A stretch of DNA of 12,024 bases from Phascolarctobacterium sp. Lineage in GTDB: Bacteria; Bacillota; Negativicutes; Acidaminococcales; Acidaminococcaceae. A program made the position numbers and the translations under genes. Positions 5,825 through 12,024 of this stretch are shown in pieces (position 1 is the stretch's first letter; every line of letters starts with the position of its first letter). The stretch is from positions 1-12,024 of the forward strand of contig JAIHZV010000015.1 in assembly GCA_022718015.1 (NCBI GenBank). Direction: 5' to 3'. The notes under the pieces are model-generated. The model did not search any database, was not told where the DNA came from, and saw only the letters and a list, made by a program, of their open reading frames with translations.

Positions 5825-7201
5825 TTAGATGCTCTTCAGATGTGCACCCACATTCTTCAGCACCTCAGCAGCATATTCGTCGTGATGTGCTGCCAGGAAA
5901 GCCTTCATTGCCTCAGCAACGTTACCCTCCACCTTCACGTCCAGCGCCTTTCTGTAGCCCAGCGCCAGCGCACGGCCATTCTCCATGCGTCCGCAGACAG
6001 CGCCGTCCACAGCCTCACAGCCGCAAACAGCACACAGCTTGCCGAACAGGTCTGCATCCAGAGCCTGCACCAGCTTCACAGCGCTCATCCAAAGGATATT
6101 GTTCATCTTGAAGTGAACCTTGCCCTTGAGATATTTCATAGCTGCTGCCGTATCCGTCATAGCGATGTCGGCATTCGCAAAGCTCAGACGATAGCCAAAG
6201 GTATCAGCAATCTCGCAGTGCAGCTGCAGATTCTCCTGCAGAGCCTCTGCGTCCTTCAGCGGGTCAAGGCAGATAGCAGCCAGCTTAATGCCGTTACGCT
6301 GCAGCTCGTTGCCAATCAGGTAATGCTCCTGCGGTGTCAGCACCTTGCCCGGCTTGGACAGGTCAAGCTCAAAGTCGATATCCCACGGGGTATTTTTCAG
6401 ATAGGAGTTATAGATGAACTGAACATGCATAATTGCTTCGCCATATTCCAGCACAATGCGGTGCAGCTGGTTTTCGGTAAAGGTAATCTTGCTCGTGCCC
6501 ACCTTGAACTCAGCGTTCAGATAAGAAGCGTGCAAAGCTGCGCGGAAGGTTTCGTTGAACTGCTCAAAGCGTTTTTCTACAGCCTCGTCAGACAGCTTCT
6601 CAATGCTCAGGTCAATCTTGTCGCTGCAATCAAAGCCAATCATGCTGTAGCCATAGAGCAGCGCCTTAACGATTTCCTCCTCAGACTTCAGGCCGGCAGC
6701 ATTCGCGCCATAGCCTTCCTTATAGCCCTTTTCCAGCACGCCCCAGGTAGCAGTATCCACAGCCTCCAGGAAGTTGCGGCCAATAGCAGCGCTGTCCTCC
6801 GGCGTAAAGTCAACCAGTACAGGCTTCAGCTGACGCTTAGCGAACAGGTCGGTCACTACTGCGTCTGCCGCACCCAGCCAATCGCTAAAGCCCACGCTTG
6901 CGCCCTTCGTGCCGCAGGCAGTCGGTGCAGCCCATTTAACAAGGCGGCGCACCAGCGCAGCGTTATTAGCGTTCAAAGCCATCACTGCTACATGTACGTC
7001 CTTAACGTCTGCTTCCTTCTCTACGTCCTTCCACATCTTGCTCAAGGCAGATTCGCCCTGTGCAGCCCAAGCCAGACGCTTGCCTGCCTCCGTCTCCACC
7101 AGCGCCAGATAGGTTCCCTGCGCTTCGCATACAGATGCCTCTATAACCTTGCCTGCTGCTTCATTCAAAGCAGCTACTGCTGCCAATTGTTTTAATGCCA
7201 T
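5825..7201 (-). CDS. UxaE (tagaturonate epimerase)-like protein with altered active-site segments
   Basis: 458 residues, soluble, close to the family length. Homology to UxaE is suggested by A-T-W-G-V-L-E-K-G-Y-K-E-G-Y-G-A-N-A, by G-Y-S-M-I-G-F-D-C-S-D-K-I-D, by T-P-Q-E-H (His293) with N-E-L-Q-R-N-G-I-K, and by the C-terminal L-H-C-E-I-A-D-T-F-G-Y segment. UxaE epimerises tagaturonate and fructuronate in uronate use. As I recall the family, several signatures are replaced here: the S-x-H-S-G-S-D-K-F block reads L-S-F-A-N-A-D-I-A-M (about 339-348), the A-P-R-F block reads I-C-L-D-P-L, and T-A-G-T-S-W reads M-N-N-I-L-W. No uronate genes adjoin it. Catalytic loss or a different substrate is inferred. 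Start ATG 7201 has GGAGG nine bases upstream. Monocistronic, with its own promoter and terminator. Confidence 0.68.
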   Translation of the reverse strand: MALKQLAAVAALNEAAGKVIEASVCEAQGTYLALVETEAGKRLAWAAQGESALSKMWKDVEKEADVKDVHVAVMALNANNAALVRRLVKWAAPTACGTKGASVGFSDWLGAADAVVTDLFAKRQLKPVLVDFTPEDSAAIGRNFLEAVDTATWGVLEKGYKEGYGANAAGLKSEEEIVKALLYGYSMIGFDCSDKIDLSIEKLSDEAVEKRFEQFNETFRAALHASYLNAEFKVGTSKITFTENQLHRIVLEYGEAIMHVQFIYNSYLKNTPWDIDFELDLSKPGKVLTPQEHYLIGNELQRNGIKLAAICLDPLKDAEALQENLQLHCEIADTFGYRLSFANADIAMTDTAAAMKYLKGKVHFKMNNILWMSAVKLVQALDADLFGKLCAVCGCEAVDGAVCGRMENGRALALGYRKALDVKVEGNVAEAMKAFLAAHHDEYAAEVLKNVGAHLKSI

Positions 7202-7241
7202 ATTATATATCCTCCATTTGCTCACAATTCTTCATAATAAT

Positions 7242-7269
7242 ATTATACGAAAAATACGCTTTTATGCAA
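7242..7269 (-). promoter_or_regulatory. Probable promoter of the UxaE-like gene
   Basis: A perfect TATAAT (complement of 7242-7247) lies 40 bases before the ATG. A weak TTGCAT (complement of 7264-7269) is 16 bases upstream of it. The -10 element is convincing; the -35 is not. Confidence 0.55.
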
Positions 7270-7389
7270 GTAAAAACTTTGCGCAAGGCTGAAAAACCTG
7301 CGTTTGTATACAAAATGCACAGAAACGATAGCGAAAAAAGCTGCTGCCAATCCTGTAAAAAGGTGCCTATTCCCCTATTTAGTGTCATG

Positions 7390-7538
7390 TTATCAACAGT
7401 ATTCACAGCCTTATCCACAGCTTTTGTGTATAACTTTTAGTTATTCAGAGGGTTATCCACTAGCCTCTCACGAAAAAAATGGCTAATTTACAAGGATTTT
7501 ACCTAATTATCAACATGTTATGCACAACCTGTGGATAA
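7390..7538. other. DnaA-box cluster (candidate origin or DnaA-binding locus)
   Basis: Seven 9-mers equal or close to the DnaA box TTATCCACA lie in 149 bases: TTATCAACA 7390-7398, TTATCCACA 7411-7419, TTATACACA (reverse strand) 7425-7433, TTATCCACT 7453-7461, TTATCAACA 7507-7515, TTATGCACA 7518-7526 and TTATCCACA (reverse strand) 7530-7538. A weaker TTATTCAGA is at 7441-7449. Between 7462 and 7506 is an AT-rich, box-free stretch, and C-runs follow at 7554-7574. The whole gap 7270-7622 holds no credible gene. The arrangement is like a small oriC or a DnaA titration/regulatory cluster. Genes on both sides are on the same strand and dnaA is not in view, which weakens the origin reading. Confidence 0.6.
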
Positions 7539-7622
7539 CTTTAATAACATTTTCCCCAGCTTTCCCCACCCCCAATATATAGGGGCAGGCCTTTTTGCCA
7601 TAGCACAAGGAAAGGCTCTTCT

Positions 7623-7694
7623 GAGCGCACGAGAAGCAGCGAACATTTTTTTATGTATCGCTGCTTTCGGGAAAAATTTTTAAATTATTTTGCT
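7623..7694. repeat. Hairpin repeat, copy 1 (3' of yeiH-like gene)
   Basis: Begins GAGCGCACGA and ends TTTTGCT. Its core folds as AAGCAGCGA-ACAT, a six-T loop, ATGT, a bulged A and TCGCTGCTT: thirteen pairs. It directly abuts the stop codon of the yeiH-like gene. A second copy is at 8807-8876. On the minus strand no T-run follows the stem directly, so a plain terminator role is doubtful. Confidence 0.72.
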
Positions 7695-8722
7695 TACCAA
7701 AGGTTCAGCAAATGCTGCAGCAGCAGACTTACGAGCGTAATTCCCGCCCAACAGCCAAGACCTAAGCCTAAAGGCTTGCTGCTCGTCGTCACGAGCTTCA
7801 CGATGTTAGTATTCAAGCCGACTGCCGCCATCGCCATCACGATGAAAAACTTGCTCAGCCATTTGAGCGGCGCAAAAACCTCTGCCGCTACACCCATGCT
7901 TGTCGCCAGCGTTGTAATAAGCGAAGCCAATACGAAATAAAGGATAAAGCTGGGCACAATGCTCTTGATATTCACGTTCTGCTCCGCTCCCTGCTCGCGT
8001 CTGCTCACAAGATAGCCCAAGACCAGCGTAATCGGAATAATCGCCAGCGTGCGCGTCAGCTTGACTGTGACAGCCTTATCCAGCGTCGCCGTACCCAGAC
8101 CAAACATAGCGTCCCAAGTAGCCGCCGTTGCTGTAACCGAAGAAGTGTCATTCACCGCAGTTCCGGCAAAAATACCAAAGGCTTCGCCGCTTGTCGTAGA
8201 AAAGCCCAGCACCGTCCCCAGCCAAGGAAAGAGCAGTGCTGCCAGCACATTAAAGAAAAAGATAACGCTGATAGCCTGCGCCACCTCCTCATCATCTGCC
8301 TTGATGACAGGCGCTGTCGCCGCCACAGCACTGCCGCCGCAGATAGACGAACCTACGCCGATGAGCGTGGAAATCTTCCCCGGTATATGCATCGCCTTAT
8401 GCAGCACATAGGCCACGATGAGCGAGGTCGCAATTGTGCAGATGATAATCGGCAAGGACTGCCTGCCGGTCGCCAGCACTACGGAAATATTCAGGCCAAA
8501 GCCAAGCAGGATAACCGCGTATTGCAGCACCTTCTTGGAAACAAAGCCTACACCGCTTTTAAACGCAGCCTGCACAGGCCACACCAGCGCCACCAGCATA
8601 CCTAAGAGAATTGCAAAGACGGGTGCGCCGACTACAGGCACCAGCTTGCCTAAAAACCAGCACGGCACTGCCAAAACAGCACATAACAACATACCGCGCC
8701 ACTTATCTGAGAAAAAGCTCAT
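7694..8722 (-). CDS. yeiH: YeiH/UPF0324 family membrane protein (putative sulfate exporter family)
   Basis: 342 residues, almost wholly hydrophobic, with about nine or ten membrane spans starting at residue 11 and a short cytoplasmic linker near R-R-E-Q-G-A-E. Family motifs are G-V-G-S-S-I-C-G-G-S-A-V (122-133), followed by the polar K-A-D-D-E-E segment, and G-T-A-V-N-D-T-S-S-V-T-A (187-198). The family (Cons_hypoth698) is annotated as putative sulfate exporters; direct proof of substrate is scarce, so the function here is a family label. Start ATG 8722 has GGAGG seven bases upstream. It stands alone with its own promoter; no LysR regulator of the YeiE type is next to it. Its stop codon touches one hairpin repeat, and the other copy lies upstream of its promoter. 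Confidence 0.9.
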   Translation of the reverse strand: MSFFSDKWRGMLLCAVLAVPCWFLGKLVPVVGAPVFAILLGMLVALVWPVQAAFKSGVGFVSKKVLQYAVILLGFGLNISVVLATGRQSLPIIICTIATSLIVAYVLHKAMHIPGKISTLIGVGSSICGGSAVAATAPVIKADDEEVAQAISVIFFFNVLAALLFPWLGTVLGFSTTSGEAFGIFAGTAVNDTSSVTATAATWDAMFGLGTATLDKAVTVKLTRTLAIIPITLVLGYLVSRREQGAEQNVNIKSIVPSFILYFVLASLITTLATSMGVAAEVFAPLKWLSKFFIVMAMAAVGLNTNIVKLVTTSSKPLGLGLGCWAGITLVSLLLQHLLNLW

Positions 8723-8750
8723 TATAACACCTCCATAGAAAACAAATATA

Positions 8751-8780
8751 ATTGTAGCACAACCAGCCCCTGTGTTTCAA
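8751..8780 (-). promoter_or_regulatory. Promoter of the yeiH-like gene
   Basis: The minus strand has TTGAAA (complement of 8775-8780), an 18-base spacer and TACAAT (complement of 8751-8756), ending 28 bases before the ATG. Confidence 0.7.
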
Positions 8781-8806
8781 TGAAAGATTAAGCTAGCCCT
8801 GTCCCG

Positions 8807-8876
8807 GAGCGCACGAAAAGCAGCGAACGCTTTTCTGCGTATCGCTGCTTCCCGAAAAAAGTTAAATTATGTTGCT
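8807..8876. repeat. Hairpin repeat, copy 2 (3' of sensor kinase gene)
   Basis: Shares GAGCGCACGA, AAGCAGCGAAC, ATCGCTGCTT and TTAAATTAT-TTGCT with copy 1 in the same order and orientation. The inner stem reads ACGC/GCGT instead of ACAT/ATGT, so two base pairs change together and pairing is kept; the loop is TTTTCT. It lies 13 bases beyond the kinase stop and upstream of the yeiH promoter. Confidence 0.72.
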
Positions 8877-8889
8877 AGAAAATTTTTAA

Positions 8890-11800
8890 TCAGCCCAGCC
8901 ATTCTGTCAGTGTCTTCGACAGCTTCTTGAAGTCCAGCGGCTTCTCCAGATGACCATTCATGCCGGCATTCTTGACCAGCAGCACATCCTCGGCAAAGGC
9001 GTTCGCCGTAACCGCCACAATCGGCACCTTGCCACGGCTGCCAGCCAGCGCACGGATAGCAGCAGTTGCCTCATAGCCGTTCATAATCGGCATCTGGATA
9101 TCCATAAAGACAAGGTCAAACCAGCCCTCAGGCGACTGGATAATCTTGTCCACAGCCTCCTTGCCGTTTTCCGCAGTCTCAATCTGCACCTTCGTCATAC
9201 CGATGATGCTGCAGGCAATCTCTCTGTTCAGCTGGTTATCCTCGACCACCAGCACGCGCTTCTGCGAATAGTCTATAGCCTTCAGCTCCGCCAAATAATC
9301 CCTCGGCTTTTCTGCTTCCTTATACTCGATGAACCTTTGCAAAGTCGAGGTCAGCTTAGAGCGGAACAAGGGCTTTTCAATAAAGCCGTCCACACCTGCC
9401 TCTTTAGCTTCGTCTACAATATCAGCATAATCATACGAGGTGAGCATGATAATCGTCACATCGCTGCCAATCCTTTCGCGGATTTTTCTGGTTGTTTCGA
9501 TGCCATCCATCCCCGGCATCTGCCAATCCATAATAATCGCAAAGAAGTCGTCCTTTTTATCATGACGCGCATAGGCCAGCTGCACAGCCTTCTCGCCCGA
9601 GTTTACCCATTCGCCCTTCAGACCGATGCCCTGCAGAGTGGCCACGGTGTTTTCGCAGCACAGCTCGTCATCATCAACGACGAGCACCGGCAGACCTGCC
9701 AGCTCCTTGATTTTTTCGTATTCCTTATCCTGCAGCTTCAGGTAAATCGTCACCACAATCTTGGTTCCCTGATTAGGCTTACTTTCAACCTTAATCTCGC
9801 CATTCATCATCTCGACGATGTTCTGCGCAATAGCCATGCCCAGACCAGATCCCGGCACCTTAGTTATGCGCTTGTCATCGGCACGCGTAAAGGGATTGAA
9901 CATCACCTGCTGGAACTCCTCGCTCATGCCAATGCCGTTATCCTCAATGATGAAGCGGAAGCAGCCCAGCTCGGAGAAGCCGTTCGGCAGCTCCTCGATA
10001 TCAAAGCGGATTTTGCCGCCGTCATTAGTATACTTGATTGCATTCGTCAAGAAGTTGATCAGCATCTGCTGAATGCGCAGACTGTCACCGCAGACCGCCT
10101 CATGCTCAATATGGCTTATTGTAACATCAAAGTTATGCCCATGCTGCACCAGACTCGGCTTAATCATAGAAACCATATTGTCCACAAGCTCCTGCAAATT
10201 GAAGTCCTCGTCCACCAGCGCAATTCTGCCGCTTTCAATGCGCGCCATATCCAGCACCTCATTGATTAAGCCCAGCAAATGACGGCTGGAGCCGGCGATT
10301 TTATTCAGGCAGTCCTTCACGCGCTCGAAATTATCAAGATTTGCACCTGCCAAAGCTGTCAAGCCCACGATAGCGTTCATAGGCGTGCGCAAATCATGGC
10401 TCATATTCGACAGGAACTCCGTCTTGGCAGCGCTGGCACGCTCGGCCGCCTTAAAGGCATCCTTGAGCATTCTGCGCGATGCACGCTCGTTCTTTTTGAT
10501 TTCCGTCGTATCAATGCTAATCCACAGCACCTTGGTCAGCACGCCGTAGCGCCATTCCAGCGGCACAAGGGAGGCAACCAGGAAAATATCCTCTTCATAG
10601 GAGCAATATTCAAATTTATAAATGTCGCCCTCCTTCAGCAGATGCTTGCGGATATAAGCAGGGCTCAGACATTCTGTAAGCGGTGCCAAAGGCTCCAAAG
10701 TCTTGAAGCTTTGCGTAACCTTCTTGATTAATTCGCTGTATTTGCCCTTATCAGGATAGCGCAGAACGCCATTGATATTTTGGTATTCATAGATATCCTG
10801 CTCAAAATCGCAGACAGCAAAGCGGTCTACGACATGAGCCATACTGTTTACCAGATGCTCCATGTCCGTATTGCGCTTCTGGAGCTGCTGCTGCTTGGCA
10901 TTTTGCAGCTTGATATCAGTAATATCACGCAGGAAAACCATCGCATAGCGTATGCCTTCCATCTTGCCCGGAACCATGACATTGAGTACCCAGCGGCGCT
11001 CGCCCTTCAGCATAATTTCGCATTCCAGACCGAGCTGCTCCTCACCGTTGGCAAAGGCCACTGCTATGCGTCCACGGTCATAAAAACGCTTTACCGCGTC
11101 CTTATATTCCTCGCAAACCTTATGTATAACAAAGTTGTGCGCCAGCTCGTCCCAATTATGGCTCTGCTGGAAAATATCCTGCAGTGCCTCATCAACCTTG
11201 AGCGATTCAAAGCTGTTATCCTGTAAATCTACATAGTATTCGCACAGATTAGAATGCGTGAAGGCATCATGAAAGGCCTCAGCCTTTTTCAGATTATGTC
11301 TGGCATTCACGACTCTCTCTATATCGATAAACACACCGGCAACACGGCTCGGGCTGCCATCTACGCGACGAATAACCTCGCCTACCTCATGGAACCAGTG
11401 GTAGGTGCCGTCAGCAAGGCGGAAGCGATATTCAACGTCATATTTTTCCTCGTCAGTCTTGTCATGTACCGCGTCGAAGAAGCATTCCAGTGTTGCTTCC
11501 TTGTCTTCAGGATGAATAGCATCTGACCACGATTCCAGCACGTTAGGAAACTCTTCTTTACTTTTATAGCCCAGCATCTCCAAGAAGGTCGGACTCCAAT
11601 ACACCCTCTCCACCATGCCGTTTTTGTCAAAATCAATATACCACGGCGCAGAATTAATCGCCTTATTGATGAGTATCAGATTCTCATGCTCCCAATCAAG
11701 ATGCACGGCCATAACCCACACAGGCACGCCGTTTTCATCTACGGAATCACTTTTAAGCATACGCACAGCCACAGGCGTACCGTCGCTTGACATCATCCTG

Positions 11801-12024
11801 CTTTCCTTAAAGCCTTCCCACTCATGCAGGTCATCTGCTATATCATCACACAAAATGTTGCGCAGCGAGGAATTACATGCACGCTCAAACTCCTCCATGC
11901 TATAGCCAAGGTTATAGAGAAAATATTCGCTGGCCATAGCAATCGTTAAATTATCATCATAATAGCCAACCAGCGCACCTACAGGATTATTCAGGCAGAC
12001 TGTTTCACGGATAACGTCAAAAAG
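8890..12024 (-). CDS. Hybrid sensor histidine kinase, multi-PAS, two receiver domains (N-terminus outside window)
   Basis: The frame is open to the window edge: 29 further codons precede the ATG at 11937, so the start is not in view. Numbering from that ATG, domains are: the end of a PAS-like unit (to about 80), a typical PAS/PAC (about 85-215, with W-S-P-T-F-L-E-M-L-G-Y), two further PAS-like units (about 216-345 and 355-495), a HisKA dimerisation helix with phospho-acceptor His514 in S-N-M-S-H-D-L-R-T-P, HATPase_c (about 620-735; N-A-I-K-Y-T, D-N-G-I-G-M, G-S-G-L-G-M), receiver 1 with Asp804 in M-D-W-Q-M-P-G, and receiver 2 with Asp946 in M-D-I-Q-M-P. Both receivers end with E-K-P-L. No HPt domain and no membrane span are visible, so it probably senses a cytoplasmic signal and passes phosphate to a separate HPt or response regulator. 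The signal is unknown. Confidence 0.93.
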   Translation of the reverse strand, partial: LFDVIRETVCLNNPVGALVGYYDDNLTIAMASEYFLYNLGYSMEEFERACNSSLRNILCDDIADDLHEWEGFKESRMMSSDGTPVAVRMLKSDSVDENGVPVWVMAVHLDWEHENLILINKAINSAPWYIDFDKNGMVERVYWSPTFLEMLGYKSKEEFPNVLESWSDAIHPEDKEATLECFFDAVHDKTDEEKYDVEYRFRLADGTYHWFHEVGEVIRRVDGSPSRVAGVFIDIERVVNARHNLKKAEAFHDAFTHSNLCEYYVDLQDNSFESLKVDEALQDIFQQSHNWDELAHNFVIHKVCEEYKDAVKRFYDRGRIAVAFANGEEQLGLECEIMLKGERRWVLNVMVPGKMEGIRYAMVFLRDITDIKLQNAKQQQLQKRNTDMEHLVNSMAHVVDRFAVCDFEQDIYEYQNINGVLRYPDKGKYSELIKKVTQSFKTLEPLAPLTECLSPAYIRKHLLKEGDIYKFEYCSYEEDIFLVASLVPLEWRYGVLTKVLWISIDTTEIKKNERASRRMLKDAFKAAERASAAKTEFLSNMSHDLRTPMNAIVGLTALAGANLDNFERVKDCLNKIAGSSRHLLGLINEVLDMARIESGRIALVDEDFNLQELVDNMVSMIKPSLVQHGHNFDVTISHIEHEAVCGDSLRIQQMLINFLTNAIKYTNDGGKIRFDIEELPNGFSELGCFRFIIEDNGIGMSEEFQQVMFNPFTRADDKRITKVPGSGLGMAIAQNIVEMMNGEIKVESKPNQGTKIVVTIYLKLQDKEYEKIKELAGLPVLVVDDDELCCENTVATLQGIGLKGEWVNSGEKAVQLAYARHDKKDDFFAIIMDWQMPGMDGIETTRKIRERIGSDVTIIMLTSYDYADIVDEAKEAGVDGFIEKPLFRSKLTSTLQRFIEYKEAEKPRDYLAELKAIDYSQKRVLVVEDNQLNREIACSIIGMTKVQIETAENGKEAVDKIIQSPEGWFDLVFMDIQMPIMNGYEATAAIRALAGSRGKVPIVAVTANAFAEDVLLVKNAGMNGHLEKPLDFKKLSKTLTEWLG

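Noticed and set aside
5840..7195. 451-codon plus-strand open frame opposite the UxaE-like gene
   Set aside because: It mirrors the minus-strand gene; the protein is low-information, rich in Leu/Gln/His, has no recognisable motif and no ribosome binding site. It arises from the codon bias of the real gene.
7195..7440. Small overlapping frames on both strands in the DnaA-box region
   Set aside because: They span a promoter and DnaA boxes, have mixed composition and no ribosome binding sites.
7390..7538. Firm call of chromosomal oriC
   Set aside because: No dnaA or dnaN in view and no change of gene strand across the site, so only a candidate DnaA-box cluster is claimed.
7572..7602. CCCC-N8-GGGG hairpin followed by GCAGGCCTTTTT as a terminator
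   Set aside because: The stem is only four pairs and the T-run is displaced; no plus-strand gene needs it.
8950..10269. 439-codon plus-strand open frame opposite the kinase gene
   Set aside because: Antisense shadow of the HATPase and receiver region; no motif and no start signal.
1..12024. CRISPR arrays, tRNA/rRNA genes and insertion sequences
   Set aside because: No regularly spaced repeat array, cloverleaf or transposase frame was seen; the repeats found are tandem or dispersed hairpins.

Overview
The window looks like a chromosomal segment of a Bacillota, most likely of the Negativicutes type (Phascolarctobacterium/Megamonas-like; a guess from protein style, not a proof). The T-box leader in front of the branched-chain amino-acid genes, GGAGG ribosome binding sites and TTGACA/TATAAT promoters support Bacillota. 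The housekeeping genes are moderately GC-rich and nearly all lie on the minus strand. The first 1.6 kb is clearly AT-richer, lies on the plus strand and reads as acquired DNA.

Layout. (1) 1-1556, plus strand: the 3' part of a Z1-domain ATPase/helicase-like gene and a complete Vsr-type endonuclease gene, the tail of a DNA methylation-linked restriction/repair cassette whose methyltransferase would lie upstream. (2) 1617-1751, minus: the first ~45 codons of a small cupin gene, cut off where the cassette ends. Two phased palindromes lie upstream of it, followed by a bidirectional terminator and a 73/74-bp tandem repeat. (3) 2203-5588, minus: a compact branched-chain amino-acid operon. It runs from a consensus promoter through a T-box leader with an intrinsic terminator to a short IlvM/IlvN-like ACT subunit, IlvB and IlvC. 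These make acetolactate/acetohydroxybutyrate and reduce it, the first two common steps to Val, Leu and Ile. (4) 5825-7201, minus: a homologue of tagaturonate epimerase (UxaE) in which the signature active-site segments are replaced; it has its own promoter and terminator. (5) 7390-7538: a gene-free, AT-rich stretch with seven DnaA-box-like 9-mers in about 150 bp. (6) 7694-8722, minus: a YeiH-family membrane protein with its own promoter, bracketed by two copies of a ~70-bp hairpin repeat whose stem shows compensatory changes. (7) 8890 to the window end, minus: a large hybrid sensor kinase with several PAS domains, HisKA, HATPase and two receiver domains; its N-terminus is outside the window.

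The ilv operon is the only clear functional unit. The rest are single genes with individual signals. Points most worth following are the DnaA-box cluster away from any visible dnaA, the covarying hairpin repeat pair, the eroded UxaE homologue, and the island edge that truncates a cupin gene. I see no complete, obviously new multi-gene system; the candidate closest to one is the Z1-Vsr cassette, most of which is upstream of the window.
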